Of a DNA stretch of 21,066 nucleotides, positions 1 to 8,664 are shown piece after piece. Within the stretch, counting starts at the first letter, position 1, and every line of letters starts with the position of its first letter. Source of the DNA: VBOC01 sp035635475. Lineage in GTDB: Bacteria; Bacteroidota; Ignavibacteria; UBA10030; SZUA-254. The notes under the pieces were generated by a model that worked only from the letters and a program-made list of their open reading frames with translations, had not been told where the DNA came from and searched no databases. Location: assembly GCA_035635475.1 (NCBI GenBank), contig DASQAZ010000170.1:1-21066 (forward strand). Direction: 5' to 3'. A program made the translations under genes and the position numbers.

Positions 1-978
1 TATCGCCGCCGCCAGTAACGGCGGAACGAGAAAAGCCGCAAAGTTCCAGGGTGGCTGGAACCAGAAAAGCGACTCGCGCGGATGGACGACGCTCAAACCG
101 GTGGGGAAAAGGAGAAGCCGGATGTGTTCGGCCGATGTCGACGGCATCTCAAAGAGCCGCTGGAGGAGCGGAGTGGTCCCGTAGAGCCGTTCCGCGCCAA
201 TAAGCTCTCCAATTACTGTCAGGCGGACGAAGAGGTACAGAATCAGCGCAGCGGCAGGGAGTATAAATCGCGAGAGGTAGCCGGCTTTGAACAAAGTCCG
301 CCAGGACACTTTCCCCACGCAGAGATCGTACAACGGCAACAGCAGGATGCAAAACGCGGCCGCTTCTTTCGTGAAGAGCGCGAGCGTGAAAAAGAGAGCG
401 CTCAATACTAAATATCCTCTCCGGTGGACAGAGCTCTCCCCGGAGCGGATGAAGCAGAAGACCATCAGGAGGATCCATAAGCCGAGCAGTATGTCGTTGC
501 GCCCGGAAATCCATGCGACCGCTTCGGTCTGGATGGGATGGAGCGCAAACAGGAGGCTTGTCATCAGAGCAACGGCCGATTCCCGCGTCACGTGAAGCGC
601 GAGAAAATACAGAACGAGCGCCGCCGCCGCATGGAGCAAAACATTCACCAGGTGGAATCCGAACGGGTTGAGACCCCAGAGGCGGTAATCTATGATGAAG
701 CTCACCAGAAGAAGCGGCCGGTAATATGCGCTCTCGGCCCGGTGCGTCGAAAAAACGTGCGTCGTAAACGAAGCCGCCAGATTCCGGAGATTGCCAAGGT
801 AATCGGTGTTCTGGCTGATGAGATCGTAGTCGTCGTACGAGAGGAAGTCAAATCGCACCGCCTGACTATACACGGCGCAAATGACAACGACGATGATCAG
901 CGGGTAGACCGCCCGCGCCAGAATGGGCCGCGGAGGGAGCGGCACGGCGACGGTGCCGGGTACAGCGTCCTCGTGCAT
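1..978 (-). CDS. TMTC-like polytopic membrane glycosyltransferase (GT-C), C-terminus outside window
   Basis: I translated this frame by hand from the complement. It is open from an ATG at 978 to the left edge, giving 326 residues with no stop. The ATG shares one base with the stop of the upstream glycosyltransferase gene, so the two are probably translationally coupled. A hydrophobic segment lies near residues 24-40 and several more follow to residue 326. An acidic SYDDYD motif at 47-52 sits where GT-C enzymes carry their catalytic acid pair after the first membrane helix. YYRPLL (85-90) and HPIQTEAVAWISGRND (147-162) match the TMTC-type proteins, which usually end in TPR repeats; that end would lie beyond the window. 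The probable role is transfer of a sugar from a polyprenyl-phosphate donor to an exported acceptor. The family assignment is fairly firm, the substrate unknown. Confidence 0.85.
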   Translation of the reverse strand, partial: MHEDAVPGTVAVPLPPRPILARAVYPLIIVVVICAVYSQAVRFDFLSYDDYDLISQNTDYLGNLRNLAASFTTHVFSTHRAESAYYRPLLLVSFIIDYRLWGLNPFGFHLVNVLLHAAAALVLYFLALHVTRESAVALMTSLLFALHPIQTEAVAWISGRNDILLGLWILLMVFCFIRSGESSVHRRGYLVLSALFFTLALFTKEAAAFCILLLPLYDLCVGKVSWRTLFKAGYLSRFILPAAALILYLFVRLTVIGELIGAERLYGTTPLLQRLFEMPSTSAEHIRLLLFPTGLSVVHPRESLFWFQPPWNFAAFLVPPLLAAAI

Positions 979-1733
979 CAGGGGCTTGTGGATGCCGAAT
1001 TCCTGGGAAGGAAGAGCGGCGAGCGTATCATCATCGCCCGATGGAGCATGAGCTGGCCAAGAACTCCCAGCGTCTGCAATCCATACGTGACGCTGCGCCT
1101 CATGTTGATTGAGGAGGCTGTCTCGTGGTACCGGATGGGCACGGGGATGTCCGCGATCCGGAATCCGAACGCAACGCACTGCATGAGCATCTGGCTGTCG
1201 AATACGAAATCGTCGGAATTCCGTTCCCACGGAATTGTTTGGAGGACCTCCTTCGTGTAGGCGCGGAAGCCGGTGTGCCATTCAGACAAATTCATTCCGG
1301 TGCTCAAATTCTGAATAAGCGTGAGCGCCCGGTTGGCAAAGTACTTCGCGAGCGGCATGCCCCCTTCGATCGCCTCCCTCCGGGTGCGGATTCGGGAGCC
1401 GAGCATCACATCGAAGTACCCGTCGTGCAGGAAGCCCACAAAGTAGGGCGTCAGGCGGCTGTCGTACTGGTAGTCGGGGTGGATCATCACAACGATGTCG
1501 GCTCCGCGTTCGAGGGCGAGGCGGTAGCACGTTTTCTGATTCGCCCCGTATCCGAGGTTCCGTTCATGCCGGACGACAACGAGACCGAGGCGGGCCGCGA
1601 TTGCAGCGGTTTCATCGGTGCTGCCGTCATCCACGAGAATGATCTCGTCGACCACGCCCGGCGGGATATCGCGGACTGTGGGCTCGAGAGTTTTCCCTGC
1701 ATTGAGGGCGGGCATGACGGCGACAATCTTCAT
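978..1733 (-). CDS. Family 2 glycosyltransferase, polyprenyl-phosphate sugar synthase-like
   Basis: This 251-residue protein has the GT-A fold signature of family 2. The N-terminal strand MKIVAVMPALNAGKT is followed by VDDGSTD (34-40) for nucleotide-sugar binding and by HPDYQYD (85-91) in the place of the metal-binding DxD-like motif. There is no C-terminal membrane domain, so it resembles soluble or peripheral dolichyl-phosphate-mannose-synthase-like enzymes. It lies 17 bases downstream of murA and overlaps the start of the GT-C gene by one base. A simple inference is that it charges a polyprenyl phosphate with a sugar that the next protein then uses. No good Shine-Dalgarno precedes its ATG, so the start rests on the conserved N-terminus. 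Donor sugar and acceptor cannot be read from the sequence. Confidence 0.88.
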   Translation of the reverse strand: MKIVAVMPALNAGKTLEPTVRDIPPGVVDEIILVDDGSTDETAAIAARLGLVVVRHERNLGYGANQKTCYRLALERGADIVVMIHPDYQYDSRLTPYFVGFLHDGYFDVMLGSRIRTRREAIEGGMPLAKYFANRALTLIQNLSTGMNLSEWHTGFRAYTKEVLQTIPWERNSDDFVFDSQMLMQCVAFGFRIADIPVPIRYHETASSINMRRSVTYGLQTLGVLGQLMLHRAMMIRSPLFLPRNSASTSP

Positions 1734-1750
1734 TTCGGGCGGGGACGGGA

Positions 1751-3013
1751 TCAGAATTCCTGACCCGAAATTCTTTTGATGGATGCGCCGAGAGATTGGA
1801 GTTTCTTCTCGATCCGTTCGTAGCCCCGGTCAAGATGGTATACGCGCAGCACCTCCGTTCTGCCTTCGGCGACAAGGCCGGCGAGAACGAGGCTCGCAGA
1901 GGCGCGCAGGTCTGTGGACATAACCTTCGTGCCGGTCAAAGTTTTCACGCCCCTCACGAGAGCCGCATTCTTGTTCAGATCGATATCGGCTCCAAGGCGG
2001 ATCAATTCCGGAACATGCTTGAACCGATCGAAATAGATTGAATCCACGACGACGGAAGATCCCTTCGCAATCGACATGAGCGTGATCCACTGGGCCTGCA
2101 TATCGGTCGGAAAGCCCGGATAAACCGCGGTGGTAACGTCGACCGCTTTTATGGTGCGCGGAGCCTTGATTTTTATCCAGTTATCGCCCAGCTCGATGAC
2201 TGCTCCGGTCGCTTCGAGCTTCCCGAGAACCGCGCTCAGGTGATCGGGCTTGCAGTTTTCGAGTTTCATTGTTCCGCCGGCGAGCGCGGCGGCGATCAAG
2301 AAGGTACCCGCCTCGATCCGGTCAGGGATCATTCGTTCATCCACCGGGTGCAGCGTATCCACCCCCTCAATCTCGATCCGCGAAGTTCCAATGCCGTCGA
2401 TTCGCGCTCCCATCTTGGTCAGGAACACCGCGAGGGCTGTGATCTCCGGCTCGACGGCCGCATTTTCAATCAAACTCGTGCCTCGCGCCAGAACAGCCGC
2501 CATCATAATGTTTCCGGTTGCACCGACGCTCGAGATATCGAAGCTGATCTTTGCCGCCTTGAGGCGCTTCGATTTCGCGATGATGTATCCCCGGTCGATC
2601 TGCACGTTCGCGCCGAGTTTCTTGACGCCGTCGACGTGCAGGTTGACGGGGCGCGGTCCCCACGCGCAGCCGCCGGGCAGGGAGACTCTTGCATGGCCGT
2701 ATCGGGCGACGAGCGGGCCGAGTACGTAGATCGAGGCACGCATTTTTTTTACATGTTCATACGGCGCTTCGAACTTATTGACGCGGAATGTATTGACATC
2801 GAGCGTGTTCTTATCCTTCGTGACGTCGACTCCCATCGAAAGAAGGAGCTTGCTCATCGTCGTGACATCGCGCAGATCCGGGACGTTTGTGAACCGGTAC
2901 TTACCGCTGGCGAGCAATGTCGCGGGCATCAGGGCCAGCGCCTCGTTCTTTGAGCCGCCGATCGTGACCGTGCCTTTCAGGCGTTTCCCGCCCGAGATTA
3001 CAAATTTATCCAC
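1751..3013 (-). CDS. murA: UDP-N-acetylglucosamine 1-carboxyvinyltransferase (MurA)
   Basis: MurA transfers enolpyruvate from phosphoenolpyruvate to UDP-GlcNAc, the first committed step of peptidoglycan synthesis in the cytoplasm. The 420-residue length is the family norm. Visible active-site residues are Lys22-Asn23 in GGSKNE, Arg92, and the loop cysteine Cys116 in PGGCAWGPRPVNLH with Arg121, which is the fosfomycin-reactive cysteine of the family. Asp304 in GFPTDMQAQ and Arg396 in HLDRGYER are also present. All expected catalytic residues are there, so it should be active and, having the Cys form, potentially fosfomycin sensitive. It is the first gene of a leftward operon with two envelope glycosyltransferase genes. 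A promoter-like pair (see 3040-3068) lies just upstream and would give a very short leader. Confidence 0.97.
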   Translation of the reverse strand: MDKFVISGGKRLKGTVTIGGSKNEALALMPATLLASGKYRFTNVPDLRDVTTMSKLLLSMGVDVTKDKNTLDVNTFRVNKFEAPYEHVKKMRASIYVLGPLVARYGHARVSLPGGCAWGPRPVNLHVDGVKKLGANVQIDRGYIIAKSKRLKAAKISFDISSVGATGNIMMAAVLARGTSLIENAAVEPEITALAVFLTKMGARIDGIGTSRIEIEGVDTLHPVDERMIPDRIEAGTFLIAAALAGGTMKLENCKPDHLSAVLGKLEATGAVIELGDNWIKIKAPRTIKAVDVTTAVYPGFPTDMQAQWITLMSIAKGSSVVVDSIYFDRFKHVPELIRLGADIDLNKNAALVRGVKTLTGTKVMSTDLRASASLVLAGLVAEGRTEVLRVYHLDRGYERIEKKLQSLGASIKRISGQEF

Positions 3014-3039
3014 TGGTTTTCATTGTTGTTCGCCTCGCC

Positions 3040-3068
3040 AATATACATCAAACAGCCCCGAAAAGCAA
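3040..3068 (-). promoter_or_regulatory. Promoter candidate for murA operon
   Basis: On the minus strand TTGCTT (3068-3063) is separated by exactly 17 bases from TATATT (3045-3040). This is a good match to a primary-sigma promoter. It predicts a start near 3033, about 20 bases before the murA ATG. Read by eye, not tested. Confidence 0.6.
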
Positions 3069-3101
3069 TGAAACGGCAGTTTTTAGGCACACCGGTGATC
3101 C

Positions 3102-3132
3102 TTGACAATGGCACCAGAAATTTTTTTATTTT
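3102..3132 (+). promoter_or_regulatory. Promoter candidate for the pyrimidine-catabolic gene series
   Basis: TTGACA at 3102-3107 is followed after 19 bases by TATTTT (3127-3132) in a strongly AT-rich stretch. The spacing is longer than the 17-base ideal. TATATT at 3140-3145 is an alternative -10 but has no good -35 at the right distance. The region is divergent with the murA promoter, so a shared regulator could act here. The element is plausible rather than clear. Confidence 0.4.
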
Positions 3133-3178
3133 AGTTCGCTATATTGTTCGGCTAAAACAAACCCGGGGAATTGAAACG

Positions 3179-4054
<876 letters not shown>

Positions 4055-4064
4055 AGGTTGACGT

Positions 4065-5414
4065 ATGAACAAGACAGCCCTCGATAATCGCAGCGTCTCC
4101 GAGATCACTGCCGCCCTGAACTACGGGACCTGGCGCTTTCAGAAGAACTGGAAACCGCTCGAGATCGTCGACGCGGAGAATTGTCACTTCACCGACGCGT
4201 CGGGAAAGAAGTACCTCGACTTCTCCTCGCAGCTCATGTGCGTCACGCTCGGTCACAAGAACCGGGCGGTCATCAAGGCAATTGAAGAGCAGGCACGGAC
4301 TCTGCCCTACATCGCCCCCGGATTTGCCACGGCTGTGCGCGCAGAGTTGAGCAGCCTGTTGTTGGAGGTGCTCCCCCGCGGCCTCGAAAAATTCTTTTAT
4401 GCGACATCGGGGACCGAGGCGAATGAGGCGGCGCTCAAGATCGCCCGGATGTTCACCGGGAGAACAAAAATCATTGCGCGGTACCGCTCCTACCACGGAT
4501 CGACGATGGGCTCGATTGCCGCGACCGGAGACCCTCGCCGCTGGGCGATGGAGCCCGCGGGAAAAATACCGGGCGTGATCTTTGCTCCCGAGGTTCATTG
4601 TTACAAGTGCCCCCTGAATCACCATTACCCCGAATGTGAGATCGCGTGCGTCGAATACATCGACCACATGATCCGGAACGAAGGCGATGTCGCCGCAGTG
4701 CTCGTCGAACCGGTTGTGGGAACGAACGGTGTTCTCATCCCGCCGAAAGAGTACATGCCGCGCCTCAGGCAAATCTGCGACGAGCACAAGATCCTCCTCA
4801 TCGCCGATGAGGTGATGAGCGGCTGGGGGCGGACCGGAAAATGGTTCGCCGTCGATCATTGGAACGTGCGGCCGGATATTCTGACGACTGCCAAGGGCAT
4901 TACGACGGCCTATATGCCGCTCGGGCTCTGCGCCACTACGAAAAAAATCGGAGATTATTTCGACGACCACTACTTTGCGCACGGCCATACCTACGAAGCA
5001 CACCCTCTCACGCTCGCACCCGCGGTCGCGGCCATCCGGGAATACCGCCGGCTGAATCTGATAGAGCGTTCCGTCGAGATGGGTTCGTACCTGGGCGAGA
5101 AGCTGCTCGAGCTCAAACCGAAACACCGGTCGATCGGCGATATCCGTGGGATCGGGCTCTTCTGGGCGGTCGATTTGGTGAGAAATCAACAGACGAAGGA
5201 GCCGTTCAATTCGTATGCGGACAAGGTGGGTGGGGCTCCCTTGCTGGTCGACAAGATCGCGGCTGAAATGATGAAGAACGGGGTTTTTATCCAGGCATGG
5301 GTGAGCCACTTCGTGATCGCCCCTCCTCTCATTATAACGAAGGAAGAGATCGATACCGGAGTGAAGGCGCTGGACGCAGCACTCTCGATCGCAGACCAAG
5401 CATTGACTAATTAA
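4065..5414 (+). CDS. Class III PLP-dependent aminotransferase, probable beta-alanine transaminase
   Basis: This 449-residue enzyme has class III (omega) aminotransferase features: SGTEAN (115-120) for the cofactor phosphate, YRSYHGS (140-146), IADEV with Asp248 against the pyridine nitrogen, and Schiff-base lysine Lys277 in LTTAKGIT. A cysteine-containing segment C-x2-C-x8-C-x3-C lies at 179-195. It starts 10 bases after the amidohydrolase stop, so the two are almost certainly cotranscribed. In this setting the likely reaction moves the amino group of beta-alanine to pyruvate or 2-oxoglutarate, giving malonate semialdehyde for the downstream dehydrogenase. Relatives act on taurine, beta-alanine, GABA and other omega-amino acids, so the substrate is an inference. 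All core residues are intact. Confidence 0.9.
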   Translation: MNKTALDNRSVSEITAALNYGTWRFQKNWKPLEIVDAENCHFTDASGKKYLDFSSQLMCVTLGHKNRAVIKAIEEQARTLPYIAPGFATAVRAELSSLLLEVLPRGLEKFFYATSGTEANEAALKIARMFTGRTKIIARYRSYHGSTMGSIAATGDPRRWAMEPAGKIPGVIFAPEVHCYKCPLNHHYPECEIACVEYIDHMIRNEGDVAAVLVEPVVGTNGVLIPPKEYMPRLRQICDEHKILLIADEVMSGWGRTGKWFAVDHWNVRPDILTTAKGITTAYMPLGLCATTKKIGDYFDDHYFAHGHTYEAHPLTLAPAVAAIREYRRLNLIERSVEMGSYLGEKLLELKPKHRSIGDIRGIGLFWAVDLVRNQQTKEPFNSYADKVGGAPLLVDKIAAEMMKNGVFIQAWVSHFVIAPPLIITKEEIDTGVKALDAALSIADQALTN

Positions 5415-5444
5415 CCAATTCCATCACAACAGAAGGATATTCGA

Positions 5445-7013
5445 ATGAAAGCATTTCTATGGTTGGCCCTCCTCACCACGGCGGCGGGAGCGTTATTCAC
5501 CGCCTCCGGACAGGTGACGAATCTGAAGGTGAATGGCGTCACCTCAAGCTTTTCTATGACCTCCGGCGATACGGTCCGGTGGACGTATGACCTCCCGGTC
5601 GGAGCCACGGCCTTCGGCGAACTATGGTACGACGTCAATGGAAACGGCGCAATCGATCCGGGGACCGATGTCGCCCGGTTTCTCTTCACGCAGACTGACG
5701 GCGATACGAACGGCAACGGCGGCCCGCCTGATCTGGATGGATTGGTGAACGGGCACGTGTTATTTTATCAGCGGGTCGGGCTATCACCGGGCAAATACGT
5801 GTTCAGAGTGACCGAGAACTCCGTCGGCCAGAGTGTTGCAGGAACCATTTTGGCGCTCTCCTCTCCGGCACACACGATATCGGGAACCGTCACGCCGCCC
5901 GCCGGGAAGAGCGCACAGTATATCAACGTTGTCGTGAACCGCAGCGGCCAGTTCGGCGATCCAAATTTCTGGGATGCCTTTACAAATGTGAGCGGAAACT
6001 ATTCGATCCAGATGACCGCCGACACGGCGGGAAATCCCTGGAGTGTCCGCATCGAAGTCAACCCATACCCGCCCGCGGCCATCAGCCCGCAGGACTCACT
6101 GATTACGATTACAGGCAATCATTCGGGCTATAACTTCACGATGGTCGCGGCGGCGGCACAGGTTGACGGAACGATCAAGGACGAGTCGGGAACACCGTTG
6201 ACAAACAATAACGTCAACCTCAACAGGAACGACGGAGGAGTTTACCGCAATGGCAACCCGGACGTTACGGGCACCTTCCGGATCGGCCTGCTTATGGCAG
6301 ATCTTGCAGCTCAAACCTGGCGGCTTCAATCCAATAACAACGGCGGCGGGAACACCGGGTCAAAGCTCGTCGCGCAGAGACAGCTGCCTGTGATCTCCCA
6401 GGGAGACAGTCTGTATTACTCCATGGTCGTTTACAACGCAAACTCGACCATTTCGGGTCAGGTGCGTATCAACGGCACTCCGGCGAACTTCCCGGTTCAG
6501 CTCGAGGCATCCAGCCCCGATTCGGCGTACGCGGGGAACTATTCCGACTCCACATCGGGAAACTACGTCCTTCAGGTGACGAATAAGATTCATAATTACA
6601 ACATGTTCCCTGTGAATCTTCCGCCCAACTATAACGCTTCACCCGTGACCGCCCATCCGGGGGACGCAGGTGTCATCATCAGTATTACGGTCACATCCGT
6701 CAAGGAGCGCGGCACGGGGATCCCGGGAGTGTTCGCCCTCTACCAGAATTATCCGAATCCGTTCAACCCCGCCACGGCGATCAACTACGACCTCCCGGCC
6801 GCCTCGCATGTGAGACTGGCCGTTTTTAACATCCTCGGAGAAGAAGTGGATCGGCTTGTCGATGCCGAGCAGGGAGCGGGTACGTACCGCGCAACGCTCG
6901 ATGCGTCCAGATTTTCAAGCGGAGTTTATATCTACCGGCTGACGGCGATCAGCTCGACGGGTGCACGGCCGTCGGCCTATTCCGTATCAAAGAAAATGCT
7001 TCTGATGAGATAA
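5445..7013 (+). CDS. Secreted multi-module protein with type IX secretion (T9SS type A) sorting domain
   Basis: The 522-residue product begins with a signal peptide (Lys2, then a hydrophobic run to about residue 20, probable cleavage near Ala20-Ser-Gly-Gln). Two Asp/Asn-rich loops of calcium-site type follow, DVNGNGAIDPGTD (63-75) and DTNGNGGPPDLDG (87-99). Three related beta-sandwich-like modules begin near 145 (ISGTV), 240 (VDGTI) and 336 (ISGQV), about 95 residues apart, resembling carboxypeptidase-regulatory-like repeats. The last 95 residues are a T9SS type A sorting domain with QNYPNPFNPATAINYDLP (434-451), GEEV and SSGVYIYRL. It is therefore expected outside the cell or on its surface. 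AGAAGGA at 5431-5437 supports the start. It sits 30 bases after the aminotransferase gene, an odd position for an exported protein. No enzymatic domain was recognised. Confidence 0.9.
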   Translation: MKAFLWLALLTTAAGALFTASGQVTNLKVNGVTSSFSMTSGDTVRWTYDLPVGATAFGELWYDVNGNGAIDPGTDVARFLFTQTDGDTNGNGGPPDLDGLVNGHVLFYQRVGLSPGKYVFRVTENSVGQSVAGTILALSSPAHTISGTVTPPAGKSAQYINVVVNRSGQFGDPNFWDAFTNVSGNYSIQMTADTAGNPWSVRIEVNPYPPAAISPQDSLITITGNHSGYNFTMVAAAAQVDGTIKDESGTPLTNNNVNLNRNDGGVYRNGNPDVTGTFRIGLLMADLAAQTWRLQSNNNGGGNTGSKLVAQRQLPVISQGDSLYYSMVVYNANSTISGQVRINGTPANFPVQLEASSPDSAYAGNYSDSTSGNYVLQVTNKIHNYNMFPVNLPPNYNASPVTAHPGDAGVIISITVTSVKERGTGIPGVFALYQNYPNPFNPATAINYDLPAASHVRLAVFNILGEEVDRLVDAEQGAGTYRATLDASRFSSGVYIYRLTAISSTGARPSAYSVSKKMLLMR

Positions 7014-7035
7014 GGACATCTGTCCTCCATTTTTT
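7013..7035 (+). terminator. Weak intrinsic terminator candidate after the T9SS cargo gene
   Basis: AGGAC (7013-7017) and GTCCT (7022-7026) form a 5-bp stem with an ATCT loop, followed three bases later by six T residues (7030-7035). The stem is short, so termination is probably partial. It would separate the first three genes from the dehydrogenase promoter that follows. Confidence 0.4.
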
Positions 7036-7036
7036 G

Positions 7037-7065
7037 TTGCAAGTCGCAATTCTATTTGGTAGGAT
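7037..7065 (+). promoter_or_regulatory. Promoter candidate upstream of the semialdehyde dehydrogenase gene
   Basis: TTGCAA (7037-7042) and TAGGAT (7060-7065) are 17 bases apart. The predicted start near 7072 would give a leader of about 95 bases that contains the two-part stem at 7081-7135. The spacing is ideal and both hexamers are recognisable but imperfect. Confidence 0.45.
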
Positions 7066-7080
7066 GAAGAGCTTGTAACG

Positions 7081-7135
7081 GATCCGTATCACGCAGGTGG
7101 AATGCCCCGTCACTGGGTGCTCCACCTGCCGGATC
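7081..7135 (+). promoter_or_regulatory. Two-part stem in the untranslated leader of the dehydrogenase gene
   Basis: An outer 6-bp stem, GATCCG (7081-7086) with CGGATC (7130-7135), encloses a 9-bp perfect stem, GCAGGTGGA (7093-7101) with TCCACCTGC (7121-7129). There are six unpaired bases on the 5' side and none on the 3' side. A small inner GCCC/GGGT pairing is possible. No U-tract follows, so it is not a simple terminator. The ribosome-binding AAGGG (7156-7160) lies 20 bases beyond it. It may be an RNA leader element or a dyad-type protein site; I recognise no known riboswitch class. Confidence 0.5.
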
Positions 7136-7167
7136 TTCCAGTCCGCTTCTATTATAAGGGTCAATCC

Positions 7168-8664
7168 ATGACAAGGCCTGCGGAAATACTCGATCGAACC
7201 GTTCAAAAGCCGGTTCCGACGCTGAAAAATTTCATCGGCGGAGCATCCGTGGCCGCCCGGACCGCCGATTCCCTGCCGGTAACGAACCCGTCGACCGGCG
7301 AGGAGATTGCGATTGTCCCCCTCGGGGCCGCTGCCGATGTCGACGCCGCGGTCCGCACGGCACGTGCGGCATTCGGCGCGTGGTCCGCGACGCCAATCAA
7401 AGAGCGGGCTCAGGTATTCTATCGATACAAGTCGCTGATGGAACGCGACGCCAGCCAGCTCGCGGCGCTCATTCACGAGGAAAACGGAAAGGTCATGAAC
7501 GAAGCCGCCGCGGAGGTCGAGAAGGCGATCGAAGTGACGGAGTTTGCCTGCTCGATGCCCCAACTGGCTTCCGGCGAGATCCTCGAGGTGAGCCGGGGCG
7601 TCGAATGCCGCGTCGACCGTTACCCGCTCGGCGTGGTCGCATCCATCACGCCGTTCAATTTCCCGAATATGGTTCCCAACTGGACAATCCCGAATGCGCT
7701 CGTTCTGGGGAACACGATGGTTCTGAAGCCCTCGGAGCAGGTCCCCTTAAGCTCCATGAGAATCGCCGACCTTTTGAAAGAGGCGGGACTCCCCGACGGC
7801 GTCTTTAATGTCGTCCACGGTTCGCAGGCGGTCGTCGAGGCAATCTGCGATCATCCCGGCATCGAGGCGGTTACTTTCGTCGGCTCTACGCGGGTGGCGA
7901 AGATTGTCTATGCCAGAGCTACTTCGCGGTTCAAACGGGCGCTTTGTCTCGGAGGAGCCAAGAACCACCTCATCGTGCTTCCGGACGCAAACGAAGAAAT
8001 GACCGCATCGAACGTCGCCGCCTCAATGAGCGGCTGCGCCGGACAGCGCTGTATGGCTTCCTCGGCGATGGTGGCGGTCGGGGATATCGACAACATCATC
8101 AAACGGATTTGTGAGGAAGCGCGGAAGATCATCCCGGGAAAGAATCTTGGCGCTGTGATCTCGAAGCAAGCAAAGGAAAGGATTGAGCGCTATATTACGG
8201 AGGCGGAGCGTGATGGAGCCAAAGTGCTCGTGGACGGTCGTAATGCGACAGTTCCCGGAATGGAGGGGGGATACTACGTCGGTCCGACCGTCATCGACTT
8301 TGTGCGCCCCGGGATGAAGATCGCACAGGAAGAGGTTTTTGGCCCGGTACTTGCTATAATGAGGGCGAAGACGGTCGACGAAGCGATCGGAATCGAAAAC
8401 AGCTCGCCCTACGGAAATGCGGCGTCTGTGTTTACGCAGAGCGGCGGTATGGCCCGGTACGTGATCGAGCGTGCAAGCGCCGGAATGATCGGCGTGAACA
8501 TCGGAGTCCCGGTGCCCCGCGAGCCGTTTTCCTTCGGCGGTTGGAACGACTCGAAGTTCGGCGCCTGCGACATCACGGGCAAGAGCTCAATCGAATTCTT
8601 CACAAAGCTGAAGAAAACCACAACCAAATGGAATCCGGAATCAAAAGTCAACTGGATGAGCTGA
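7168..8664 (+). CDS. mmsA: CoA-acylating methylmalonate/malonate-semialdehyde dehydrogenase
   Basis: This aldehyde dehydrogenase-superfamily protein of 498 residues oxidises malonate semialdehyde to acetyl-CoA, or methylmalonate semialdehyde to propionyl-CoA, with NAD+ and CoA and loss of CO2. It shows TPFNFP (161-166) with the conserved Asn164, the cofactor segment FVGST (237-241), and the nucleophile Cys295 in GCAGQRCMAS. The segment CLGGAKNH (260-267) replaces the ELGGK motif that carries the general-base glutamate of hydrolytic aldehyde dehydrogenases. This replacement is typical of the CoA-acylating methylmalonate-semialdehyde subgroup. I start at 7168, where AAGGG lies 7 bases upstream; an ATG at 7102 in the same frame falls inside the leader stem and adds 22 residues unlike the family. 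Its 3' end overlaps preT by 37 bases. Confidence 0.93.
   Translation: MTRPAEILDRTVQKPVPTLKNFIGGASVAARTADSLPVTNPSTGEEIAIVPLGAAADVDAAVRTARAAFGAWSATPIKERAQVFYRYKSLMERDASQLAALIHEENGKVMNEAAAEVEKAIEVTEFACSMPQLASGEILEVSRGVECRVDRYPLGVVASITPFNFPNMVPNWTIPNALVLGNTMVLKPSEQVPLSSMRIADLLKEAGLPDGVFNVVHGSQAVVEAICDHPGIEAVTFVGSTRVAKIVYARATSRFKRALCLGGAKNHLIVLPDANEEMTASNVAASMSGCAGQRCMASSAMVAVGDIDNIIKRICEEARKIIPGKNLGAVISKQAKERIERYITEAERDGAKVLVDGRNATVPGMEGGYYVGPTVIDFVRPGMKIAQEEVFGPVLAIMRAKTVDEAIGIENSSPYGNAASVFTQSGGMARYVIERASAGMIGVNIGVPVPREPFSFGGWNDSKFGACDITGKSSIEFFTKLKKTTTKWNPESKVNWMS

Noticed and set aside
82..1260. Several plus-strand frames in the first 1.3 kb
   Set aside because: They lie opposite the GT-C and glycosyltransferase genes, which have clear family motifs on the minus strand; the plus products look like random Arg-rich translations.
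3023..3178. Upstream extension of the amidohydrolase by 52 codons
   Set aside because: The added residues overlap the divergent promoter region and do not resemble the nitrilase-family N-terminus, which begins naturally at MARIIRGG.
7102..7167. Upstream start of the semialdehyde dehydrogenase
   Set aside because: The ATG at 7102 falls within the leader stem and lacks a ribosome-binding site; 7168 has AAGGG at proper spacing and gives family-typical length.
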